DNA of 18,546 nt, from NCBI GenBank assembly GCA_964617355.1, contig CAZTXP010000034.1:1-18546 (forward strand). Reading direction: 5' to 3'. Position 1 is the stretch's first letter. The number at the start of each line of letters is the position of its first letter. A model generated the notes under the pieces. The model did not search any database and had not been told where the DNA came from. It worked only from the letters and a program-made list of their open reading frames with translations. Shown here piece after piece: positions 7,740-13,272 of the stretch. The stretch comes from CAZTDU01 sp964617355 (lineage in GTDB: Bacteria; Pseudomonadota; Gammaproteobacteria; Burkholderiales; SG8-39). The translations under genes were made by a program, and so were the position numbers.

Positions 7740-7758
7740 AGGTTTGGCGCGCAAACCT
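7740..7758. repeat. Inverted repeat upstream of the kinase (copy B)
   Basis: Perfect 7-bp arms AGGTTTG-N5-CAAACCT, containing the same CGCAAACCT 9-mer as copy A at 7704-7712. The two dyads occupy most of the 158-bp gap between the HD-GYP stop and the kinase start. The gap contains no credible ORF. Confidence 0.55.
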
Positions 7759-7773
7759 GCGAAAAGGCAGCGA

Positions 7774-8889
7774 TTAAGGCGCCTGCTTGGCCTTCGCTGC
7801 GGGCGCGGCCTTGGGGGGGCCGGCGCTGAAATCGAGGTTCAACAAATTGCCGAGCTGGTCCGCGTACGCCTCACGGACCTTGCGGATCGCCGGCATGGCC
7901 TTGCGAAAGGCCTCGACGACGCCAGGGTCGAACTGCTGGCCGGCGCCGGCGATGATCTCGCGCGCGGCCTCGGCGAAGGATTTCGGCTCGTGGTGGAACT
8001 GCGTCGTGGTCATGGCCTCGAAAGCGTCCACCAGCGCCATCACGCGACCGGGCCAGGGGATCTGGTCGCCCTTCAGGCCCTTCGGATACCCCTTGCCGTC
8101 CCAGCGCTCGTGGTGCGTAAGCGCGAGGATGCGCGCGAGTTTCAACAACGGGTCGTCGTGCTCGCCGATGATCTCGGCGCCGAGCTGCGGGTGCCGCCGC
8201 ACGTACTCCCAGTCCGGCTCGGAGAGCTGGCCGCTGCGCTTGAGCACCTCGGCCGGGATGCCCAGCTTGCCGATGTCGTGCAGGGGCGCGGCCTTCATCA
8301 TCATGTCGCACACCTGCGGCTTCGCCCCCGCCGCCTCGGCGACCAGCTTTGCGTACTGCGACAGGCGCAGCACCCGGTTCCCGACTGCGGAGGACTCGTG
8401 GTACTCCATCGCGCGGGCCAGGCGGCGGATCAGCTGCAGGCGCGTCTCCTCGAGCTGGCGGGTGCGCTCGCGCACCATGGCCTCGAGCTCGTGGCGCCGG
8501 TCCGCCACCGCGAGGTGCGTGCGCACGCGCTGTCGCAGCAGCAGGGCGTTGATCGGCTTGGAAAGATAGTCCTCGGCGCCCAGCTTCAGGCCCTCGACCT
8601 CGTGCTGCACGTCCTTGTGACCGGACAGGAAGATCACCGGGATTGCCGACGTGGCCGGATTGCCCTTCAGGAGCTTGCAGACCTCGAAGCCGCCCATGCC
8701 GGGCATGACGATGTCGAGCAGGATCAGCGCCGGCTGGGGGGCCTTGATGGCCTCCTTCAGGCCCCCGGCGCCGTCGGCGGCCACGCGTACGCGGTAGTCC
8801 TTGCCGAGGACCGCCGAGACCAGGTTGCGGATGTCCTCGGAGTCGTCGATGACCAGGACGACCGGCTGGGGCGGTGCGACATTACCCAT
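7774..8889 (-). CDS. Response regulator, REC-HD-GYP (c-di-GMP phosphodiesterase type)
   Basis: Cytoplasmic two-component regulator of 371 aa. The REC domain (about 9-125) has the acidic pair D15/D16, phospho-acceptor D59 in LLDIVMPGMGG, S89 and K111 in SKP. A helical linker (about 130-155) leads to an HD-GYP domain (about 155-340) with HDIGKLGIP (H204/D205) and HHERWDGKGYPKGL (H259/H260, GYP 267-269). HD-GYP enzymes hydrolyse c-di-GMP using a bi- or trinuclear metal centre. Two departures stand out: the first metal motif, usually E-T-G-x-H, reads A-V-G-N-R (168-172), and the usual D-x-F-D-A-L reads D-A-F-E-A-M without the following R-P-Y. Activity is therefore uncertain. The C-terminus is Ala/Lys-rich. 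It lies 158 bp upstream of the histidine kinase on the same strand and is divergent from the cold-shock gene. A possible promoter TTGAAC-N17-TATACC (8939-8911) is seen on the minus strand. Confidence 0.9.
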   Translation of the reverse strand: MGNVAPPQPVVLVIDDSEDIRNLVSAVLGKDYRVRVAADGAGGLKEAIKAPQPALILLDIVMPGMGGFEVCKLLKGNPATSAIPVIFLSGHKDVQHEVEGLKLGAEDYLSKPINALLLRQRVRTHLAVADRRHELEAMVRERTRQLEETRLQLIRRLARAMEYHESSAVGNRVLRLSQYAKLVAEAAGAKPQVCDMMMKAAPLHDIGKLGIPAEVLKRSGQLSEPDWEYVRRHPQLGAEIIGEHDDPLLKLARILALTHHERWDGKGYPKGLKGDQIPWPGRVMALVDAFEAMTTTQFHHEPKSFAEAAREIIAGAGQQFDPGVVEAFRKAMPAIRKVREAYADQLGNLLNLDFSAGPPKAAPAAKAKQAP

Positions 8890-8912
8890 TGCACAAGTTT
8901 AACGCTTCGAGG

Positions 8913-8920
8913 TATATAAT
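8913..8920 (+). promoter_or_regulatory. AT-rich -10 region shared by the cold-shock and HD-GYP genes
   Basis: TATATAAT gives a consensus -10 (TATAAT, 8915-8920) for the plus-strand cold-shock gene, with TTGCAC at 8889-8894 as a possible but poorly spaced -35. The same tract reads TTATATACC on the minus strand and can serve the HD-GYP gene with TTGAAC at 8939-8934. It stands out as the most AT-rich patch in the neighbourhood. Confidence 0.55.
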
Positions 8921-8926
8921 TGAATT

Positions 8927-9061
8927 TGCTGGCGTTCAAGCAGTCACTCGGTGGTCCCTTCCTCGCGGCGCAAGCCGTTCGGGAGCCTCGCAGGTCCTCT
9001 TGAAGTTCCGGCACGTTGGGCGCAAGCCCGTCTATTCAATTTATTGGTAAAGGAAATCGAC
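8927..9061 (+). promoter_or_regulatory. Long structured 5' leader of the cold-shock gene
   Basis: If transcription starts about 7 bases after the TATAAT, the leader is about 135 nt, similar in scale to the regulatory leaders of cspA-type mRNAs. It contains two small perfect hairpins with GCAA (GNRA) tetraloops: CGGC-GCAA-GCCG at 8966-8977 and GGGC-GCAA-GCCC at 9018-9029. The region just before the start is AT-rich and ends with AAAGGAA, 7-8 bases from the ATG. No credible ORF is seen in the leader. Confidence 0.5.
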
Positions 9062-9265
9062 ATGGCAACCGGAATCGTCAAGTGGTTCAATGACGCGAAA
9101 GGCTTTGGCTTCATCACCCCCGACGGCGGCGGCAAGGACGTGTTCGCGCACTTCTCCGCGATCCAGGGTTCGGGCTTCAAGTCGCTCAAGGAAGGCCAGA
9201 AGGTGACGTTCGACATCACCACCGGCCCGAAGGGCGACCAGGCCACCAACATCCGCCCCGCGTAA
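9062..9265 (+). CDS. cspA: CspA-family cold-shock protein
   Basis: A 67-aa single cold-shock domain (OB fold) that binds single-stranded RNA/DNA and melts mRNA structure. The sequence begins MATGIVKWFNDAKGFGFI, which includes RNP1 (KGFGFI, about 14-19), and continues to RNP2 (DVFAHF, 26-31), with the usual C-terminal GPKGDQATNIRPA. Length is standard. The start is fixed by the conserved N-terminus and AAAGGAA upstream; a longer in-frame reading from 8951 is rejected. It has a long leader and is followed by a strong intrinsic terminator, consistent with a monocistronic unit. Whether it is cold-induced or constitutive cannot be told from the protein. The gene symbol denotes the family rather than strict orthology. 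Confidence 0.96.
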   Translation: MATGIVKWFNDAKGFGFITPDGGGKDVFAHFSAIQGSGFKSLKEGQKVTFDITTGPKGDQATNIRPA

Positions 9266-9288
9266 CTCGCGGTCCGGACGTTCCGAAG

Positions 9289-9314
9289 AAGGCCCGCCTC
9301 GCGCGGGCCTTTTT
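9289..9314 (+). terminator. Intrinsic terminator of the cold-shock gene
   Basis: A 9-bp stem AAGGCCCGC / GCGGGCCTT (9289-9297 with 9303-9311), a 5-nt loop and a run of T to 9314. On the minus strand the hairpin is followed by TTCTTC, so it may also serve, more weakly, the convergent CMD-family gene whose stop codon is at 9314-9316. Confidence 0.92.
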
Positions 9315-9874
9315 CATTCCAGCGGCGGCTCGACCCCCGGCGGCAGCGGGTGGCGGTCGACGTTGAGCACCATCGACACCAGCGTGTAGTAGCCGCAGGC
9401 GGCGACGAGGTCGACCACGCCCTGCTCGCCGAAGCAGGCCTTCGCCTCGGCGAACGCGGCGTCGGACACGCCCTTCGACTCGTGCAGTTCGCGGCAGAAG
9501 TCGTGCACCGCGGCTTCCTCGCGCGACATGCCTTGCGGCCGTCGGCGCTCCGCGATCGCCTGCGCGATCGCGGGGTCGAGCCCCGCCTTCATCGCGAACT
9601 GGTGGTGCGCGTACCACTCGTACTGCGCCGTCCAGTGCCGCGCCGTGACGAGGATCGCGAGCTCGTTCAGCTTCGCCGGCAGCGAACTGCCGAAGCGGAT
9701 GTACTCACCCACCTTCTGCACGCGGTCGGCGAGGTCGGGGCTGCGCAGCAGCGCGTTGAACGGGCCGCGGATCTGTCCCCTCGGCCCCTGCAGGATGGCC
9801 TCGCGCGCGCGACGCTGCGCGTCCGTGAGCGCGGCGTCCTCGAGCAGCGCGAAACGGCGGCCGTCGTCGCTCAT
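9314..9874 (-). CDS. Carboxymuconolactone decarboxylase (CMD) family protein
   Basis: A 186-aa all-helical protein of the CMD/AhpD-like superfamily. The core LPAKLNELAILVTARHWTAQYEWYAHHQFAMKAGLDP is diagnostic: E71 opens the conserved helix and EWYAHH (86-91) is the active-site-like segment. There is no C-x-x-C, so an AhpD-type peroxidase role is unlikely. Related proteins include 4-carboxymuconolactone decarboxylase, but many members have unknown substrates, and no protocatechuate-pathway genes surround this one. Its ATG overlaps the stop of the upstream metallo-hydrolase in ATGA (9871-9874), indicating translational coupling in an operon. The function beyond family level is open. Confidence 0.85.
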   Translation of the reverse strand: MSDDGRRFALLEDAALTDAQRRAREAILQGPRGQIRGPFNALLRSPDLADRVQKVGEYIRFGSSLPAKLNELAILVTARHWTAQYEWYAHHQFAMKAGLDPAIAQAIAERRRPQGMSREEAAVHDFCRELHESKGVSDAAFAEAKACFGEQGVVDLVAACGYYTLVSMVLNVDRHPLPPGVEPPLE

Positions 9875-10530
9875 CGCGAGCCTCCCTGACGCACGGCCTC
9901 GTCGGAAACGAACGGATTGGTCTCGCGCTCCTCGCCGAAGGTCGATACCGGACCGTGGCCCGGGATGAAGGTCACGTCGTCGCCCATCGGCCAGAGCCGC
10001 TGGGTGATGGAGCTGATCAGCGTCGCGTGGTCGCCGCGCGGGAAGTCGGTGCGGCCGATGGAGCCGGCGAACAGCACGTCGCCGACGATCGCGAGGCGGT
10101 CGGCCTCCGAATAGAACACGACGTGGCCCGGCGTGTGGCCGGGGCAGTGGCGCACCTTCAGCGTCACCGAGCCGAACGTCACCTCGTCGCCGTCCTGCAG
10201 CCAGCGGTCGGGCTCGAAGACCTCGCCGTGCGGGAATCCGTAGCGCCGCGTCGACTCGGGCAGCTGCTCGATCCAGAACCTGTCCTCGGGATGCGGGCCT
10301 TCCACCGGCACGCCGGTGCGCTTGCGCAGTTCCTCGGTGCCGCTGCAGTGGTCCACGTGGCCGTGGGTGACGAAGATCTTCTCGAGCGTCGCGCCGGTGC
10401 GCTTCACCGCCTCGAGGATGCGATCGAGGTCGCCGCCGGGGTCGACCACCGCGCAGCGTTGCGTCGCCTCGTCGACGAGGATGGAGCAGTTCTGCTCGAA
10501 CGGCGTGACCGGCAGGATCGCGACTTTCAT
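9871..10530 (-). CDS. MBL-fold metallo-hydrolase (YcbL / glyoxalase II-like)
   Basis: A 219-aa metallo-beta-lactamase-fold hydrolase. Metal ligands are complete: THGHVDH (H56, H58, D60, H61), HCPGHTPGH (H132), GDVLF (D151) and PGHGP (H192). The motif GRTDFPRGD and the short length, lacking the C-terminal helical domain of classical glyoxalase II, match the YcbL type II family, which hydrolyses thioesters such as S-lactoylglutathione slowly or acts on related substrates. Coupled by a 4-bp ATGA overlap to the downstream CMD-family gene. No Shine-Dalgarno precedes the ATG; instead TAGAAT (10543-10538) ends exactly 7 bases before it, so a leaderless transcript is likely. The physiological substrate is not deducible. 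Confidence 0.92.
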   Translation of the reverse strand: MKVAILPVTPFEQNCSILVDEATQRCAVVDPGGDLDRILEAVKRTGATLEKIFVTHGHVDHCSGTEELRKRTGVPVEGPHPEDRFWIEQLPESTRRYGFPHGEVFEPDRWLQDGDEVTFGSVTLKVRHCPGHTPGHVVFYSEADRLAIVGDVLFAGSIGRTDFPRGDHATLISSITQRLWPMGDDVTFIPGHGPVSTFGEERETNPFVSDEAVRQGGSR

Positions 10531-10537
10531 GGCCGCG

Positions 10538-10543
10538 ATTCTA
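10538..10543 (-). promoter_or_regulatory. -10 box (TAGAAT) of the metallo-hydrolase gene, overlapping a stop codon
   Basis: Minus-strand TAGAAT followed by CGCGGCC and then ATG at 10530. TAG is at the same time the stop codon of the upstream lipoprotein gene (10543-10541). A start site 7 bases after the box would be the A of ATG. The -35 region is not recognisable. Confidence 0.55.
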
Positions 10544-11080
10544 TCGGGCCGGCTGCGGCTCGAAGCGCGCCCACACGCGCGTCGGGATGGCGTACGGCAG
10601 GATGAAATACTTCAGCCCCACCTCGACGGAACTGGTGCGCGCCATGAGCGAGCCGTCCGCGGCGCGCATCAGCGCCGCGCCGCGCATGCGGCTGCCGCCG
10701 TCGGAGGGCAGCGACAGCACCATCGCGCCCTCCTCGCAGCTGTAGTCCTCACCGGGCTTGAGCACGCGCCGCGCGACGAAGGCATTGCGCTTCCACGCCG
10801 ACACGTCGAGTTCCTTCGCCGGATCGCCCGCGATCTCGATGCGGTACGCGCCCTCGAGGTGCTTGCGCGTCGCGGCGTCGTTGGAGGGCATCACGAACCA
10901 CGACAGCGCGGCGCCGAACTTTCCGGACGTCGCCCCGACGTTGTCGAAGCGTCCCGCGACGGCCGGGCAGCCGCGCACCGTCTCGACGGCCGGCCACTCG
11001 CTCGGCGGCTCCTGCAAGGGGCTCGCGCAGCCGGCGGCAAGCAACACCACTGCCGAAAGGGCCGCGATTCCCGTCTTCAT
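10541..11080 (-). CDS. Predicted lipoprotein of unknown function
   Basis: A 179-aa exported lipoprotein. The N-terminus MKTGIAALSAVVLLAAGC is a type II signal peptide with lipobox LAAGC (Cys18), and Ser at +3 (C-A-S) suggests sorting to the outer membrane. The mature part contains CPAVAGRFDNVG, which resembles the start of small beta-sheet lipoproteins of gammaproteobacteria and betaproteobacteria, but I do not recognise a named domain. Three further Cys are few enough that no metal site is suggested. The start at 11080 is chosen over upstream in-frame codons because the signal peptide begins there; TAGAAT ends 7 bases before this ATG and there is no Shine-Dalgarno. Its stop lies inside the -10 box of the metallo-hydrolase gene, so the two can be co-transcribed while the downstream gene also has its own promoter. 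Confidence 0.78.
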   Translation of the reverse strand: MKTGIAALSAVVLLAAGCASPLQEPPSEWPAVETVRGCPAVAGRFDNVGATSGKFGAALSWFVMPSNDAATRKHLEGAYRIEIAGDPAKELDVSAWKRNAFVARRVLKPGEDYSCEEGAMVLSLPSDGGSRMRGAALMRAADGSLMARTSSVEVGLKYFILPYAIPTRVWARFEPQPAR

Positions 11081-11087
11081 GGCGCGG

Positions 11088-11093
11088 ATTCTA
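11088..11093 (-). promoter_or_regulatory. -10 box (TAGAAT) of the lipoprotein gene
   Basis: Minus-strand TAGAAT, then CCGCGCC (7 bases), then ATG at 11080. The spacing and flanking GC-rich tail match the box before the metallo-hydrolase gene. A leaderless mRNA is predicted. Confidence 0.55.
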
Positions 11094-11216
11094 CGCGGCG
11101 CGTGACGCGCTTCACGGATGCGCCGAGATTTCCCGAGGCGCGTGAAATCCTTCCCACGCGCGGCGTCCGGAACCGCACTACTTTTGCGGCCATCGAAGCC
11201 ACGAAAGGAGTCGACC

Positions 11217-11669
11217 ATGGAATCGAAATCGAGGCAGACCGTCGCCGCGCTCGCGATCGTGCTGGCGGTGGGCAACGCGCACGCCGAGAAGCCCGAATGG
11301 GCCGGCCAGGGCAAGGGCCACGGCAAGGGACACGCGAAAGCGGCGCGCGACGACGGCCGCGGCCACTTCCGCCACGAGCATCGCGCAGCAGTCCACGAGT
11401 ACTACGAGTCGGAATTCCGCGGCGGCCACTGCCCGCCGGGCCTGCGCAAGAAGAACAATGGCTGCCTGCCGCCGGGGCAGGCGCGCAAGTGGCAAATGGG
11501 GCAGCCATTGCCGGCCGGCGTCGTGTTCTACGAGGTACCGCCGCCGCTGGTGGTGAGGATCGGCACGCCGCCACCGGGCTACCGGTACGTTCGCGTCGCC
11601 TCGGACATCCTCATGATCGCGGTCGGCACCAGCATGGTGGTGGACGCGATCCGCGATCTCGGCCGCTAG
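11217..11669 (+). CDS. RcnB-like periplasmic protein
   Basis: A 150-aa secreted protein. Signal peptide about residues 1-23 (cleavage after AHA). Then comes a Gly/His/Lys-rich segment (GQGKGHGKGHAKAARDDGRGHFRHEHRA) and a conserved block, CPPGLRKKNNGCLPPGQARKW, followed by GQPLPAGVVFYEVPPPL, PPPGYRYVRVASDILMIAVGTSMVVDAI. This pattern is characteristic of the RcnB family; E. coli RcnB is a periplasmic protein needed for nickel/cobalt homeostasis. The His-rich stretch and Cys pair could bind metal, but no metal transporter is adjacent, so the role is uncertain. The start is supported by AAAGGAG six bases before the ATG; the longer reading from 11118 is rejected. It ends 3 bp from the stop of the convergent small ORF. 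Confidence 0.82.
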   Translation: MESKSRQTVAALAIVLAVGNAHAEKPEWAGQGKGHGKGHAKAARDDGRGHFRHEHRAAVHEYYESEFRGGHCPPGLRKKNNGCLPPGQARKWQMGQPLPAGVVFYEVPPPLVVRIGTPPPGYRYVRVASDILMIAVGTSMVVDAIRDLGR

Positions 11670-11672
11670 GCC

Positions 11673-11849
11673 TCAGGCACTGCCGGCCGACACCGCTTCC
11701 AGTAGCTCGCCCATGGTGTGGTCGGCCCAGTGCTCGGGATCCTGCTCGATCAGACGGTCGCCGGCCGTGCGGCGCGCGGCGTCGACCTTCTTGCGCGTGC
11801 AGAAGTCGTGCCAGTATTCCTTGATTTCGTCGGCGGACATCGGAATCAT
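11673..11849 (-). CDS. Small conserved-looking protein of unknown function (58 aa)
   Basis: A 58-aa acidic, probably helical protein starting MIPMSADEIKEYWHDFC, containing EQDPEHWADHTMGELLEAV and ending TGA at 11673. It is Trp/His-rich for its size and soluble. I do not recognise the family. Coding is supported by a TACAAT -10-like box (11864-11859) 9 bases before the ATG at 11849, by placement exactly filling the gap between the RcnB-like gene (3 bp away, convergent) and the aminopeptidase gene (33 bp away, divergent), and by non-repetitive composition. A second ATG at 11840 (MSADE) would give 55 aa and a leader of about 11 nt. A much longer in-frame reading to 12476 runs antisense through the aminopeptidase gene and is rejected. 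Confidence 0.65.
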   Translation of the reverse strand: MIPMSADEIKEYWHDFCTRKKVDAARRTAGDRLIEQDPEHWADHTMGELLEAVSAGSA

Positions 11850-11858
11850 CGTGGCCGC

Positions 11859-11864
11859 ATTGTA
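11859..11864 (-). promoter_or_regulatory. -10 box (TACAAT) of the 58-aa gene
   Basis: Minus-strand TACAAT followed by GCGGCCACG and ATG at 11849, the same arrangement of box plus short GC-rich tail seen before the lipoprotein and metallo-hydrolase genes. A leader of only 2-11 nt is predicted depending on which ATG is used. Confidence 0.45.
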
Positions 11865-11882
11865 CCGAGGGCGGGAGAAATC

Positions 11883-13265
11883 ATGAAGAAGCTGGCTGGC
11901 ATCACCCACGAAGCGCGCGGGGCGATCCCCCTCGTGCCGGTCGCGAAGCGGGCGCTGAAGGACTGGCTGGCCACTCGTCCGGCGCGCGAACGCCGCTGGG
12001 TGGAGGGCTCCGGGTTCCGCGCCGACGCCGGGCGATTCGTGTTCCTGCCCGACGTGAGCGGCAAGCCCGCGCGCGTGCTGTTCGGCGCCGACATCGCGGC
12101 CGATCGCACCTGGGCGCTGGCAGCCCTCCCTGACGCGTTGCCGGAAGGCCACTATCGCCTGGACGCGCCGCTGGACGCGGAGGACGCGACGCGCGTCTCG
12201 CTGGGGTGGGCGCTCGGGGCCTATCGCTACACGCGCTACAAGGCCGCGAAGCGCGCACCGGCGCGGCTGGCGTGGCCGGGCAACGCCGATCGCCGCGAAG
12301 TGACGCATCTCGCGCAAGCCGTGATGCTGGCGCGCGACCTCGTGAACACGCCGGCCGAGGACATGGGACCCGCGGACCTCGCCGCCGCCGTGCAGTCGGT
12401 CGCCGATGAATCGGGCGCCGAGTGCCGCATCCTGTCGGGCGACGCGCTGCTGAAGGAGGGCTACCGCACGGTGCACGCGGTGGGTCGCGCGGCGAGCCGC
12501 GCGCCGTGCCTGGCCGACCTGCGCTGGGGCGACCCGAAGGCGCCCAAGGTGACGCTGGTCGGCAAGGGCGTGTGCTTCGACACCGGCGGCCTCGACTTGA
12601 AGCCCGCCTCCGGCATGCTGCAGATGAAGAAGGACATGGGCGGGGCGGCGATCGTGCTCGGCCTCGCGCAGGCGCTGATGGCGGCGCGCGCGCCGATCCG
12701 GCTGCGCGTGCTGATACCCGCGGTCGAGAACGCCATCTCGGGCAACGCGCTGCGCCCGCGCGACGTGGTCCGCACCAAGAGCGGCAAGACCGTCGAGATC
12801 GGCAATACCGACGCCGAGGGCCGGCTGATCCTCTGCGACGCGCTGTGGGAGGCCGATCGCGAGAAGCCCGCGCTGCTCGTCGATTGCGCGACGCTCACGG
12901 GCGCGGCGCGCGTGGCGCTCGGCCCCGAGGTGCAGGCGCTGTTCTCGAACGACGACGCGCTGGCGGCGGCGCTAGTGCAGGCCGGCCGAGAGGCCGACGA
13001 CCCGCTGTGGCAGCTGCCGCTCTGGAAGGGGTACCGGCGCCAGCTCGACAGCCCGGTAGCGGACCTGAACAACGTCTCGGCAAGCCCGTTCGCCGGCGCG
13101 ATCATCGCCGCGCTGTATCTCGCGGAGTTCGTGAAGCCCTCGACGCCGTGGGCCCACCTCGACGTGTTCGCGTCGAACCCGGCGACCCGGCCGGGACGGC
13201 CCGAAGGCGGCGAAGCGACGGGCCTGCGCGCGCTCTATCGCGCGATCCTCGCGCGCTACCGCTAG
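11883..13265 (+). CDS. M17 leucyl aminopeptidase family protein
   Basis: A 460-aa cytoplasmic metallo-aminopeptidase that releases N-terminal residues from peptides. The M17 signature NTDAEGRL (308-315) is intact, with metal ligands D310 and E312 and catalytic R314. Other expected residues are K228 and D233 in VGKGVCFDTGGLDLK, K240, and D251 in KKDMGGAA. DLVNTPAEDMGP (152-163) is the usual linker motif before the catalytic domain. The protein is somewhat shorter than E. coli PepA (503 aa), the N-terminal domain being compact and divergent, which fits the 'leucyl aminopeptidase family' group closer to PepB-like enzymes than PepA. The ATG at 11883 has GGGAGAAATC before it; the reading from 11718 is rejected. 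It is divergent from the 58-aa gene and convergent with the EAL gene (7 bp between stops, no terminator seen). Confidence 0.93.
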   Translation: MKKLAGITHEARGAIPLVPVAKRALKDWLATRPARERRWVEGSGFRADAGRFVFLPDVSGKPARVLFGADIAADRTWALAALPDALPEGHYRLDAPLDAEDATRVSLGWALGAYRYTRYKAAKRAPARLAWPGNADRREVTHLAQAVMLARDLVNTPAEDMGPADLAAAVQSVADESGAECRILSGDALLKEGYRTVHAVGRAASRAPCLADLRWGDPKAPKVTLVGKGVCFDTGGLDLKPASGMLQMKKDMGGAAIVLGLAQALMAARAPIRLRVLIPAVENAISGNALRPRDVVRTKSGKTVEIGNTDAEGRLILCDALWEADREKPALLVDCATLTGAARVALGPEVQALFSNDDALAAALVQAGREADDPLWQLPLWKGYRRQLDSPVADLNNVSASPFAGAIIAALYLAEFVKPSTPWAHLDVFASNPATRPGRPEGGEATGLRALYRAILARYR

Positions 13266-13272
13266 GCGAGTC

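Noticed and set aside
7703..7758. Inverted repeats considered as a rho-independent terminator of the HD-GYP gene.
   Set aside because: Neither dyad is followed by a T-run on the minus strand, and the shared 9-mer fits operators better.
7678..8919. A 413-codon plus-strand open frame opposite the HD-GYP regulator.
   Set aside because: The opposite strand encodes intact REC and HD-GYP motifs. The plus-strand product is a Leu/Arg/His/Val-rich shadow.
8918..9041. 8-base complementarity between AATTGAAT (8918-8925) and ATTCAATT (9034-9041), considered as a long-range pairing masking the cold-shock ribosome binding site.
   Set aside because: The first element overlaps the -10 box and would lie upstream of the predicted transcription start, so it probably is not in the mRNA.
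11081..11216. Possible ECF-type promoter (GGAACC near 11169) before the RcnB-like gene.
   Set aside because: The -35-like GGAACC has no convincing matching -10 at the right spacing. The 136-bp gap otherwise shows only the divergent lipoprotein promoter and the RcnB ribosome binding site.
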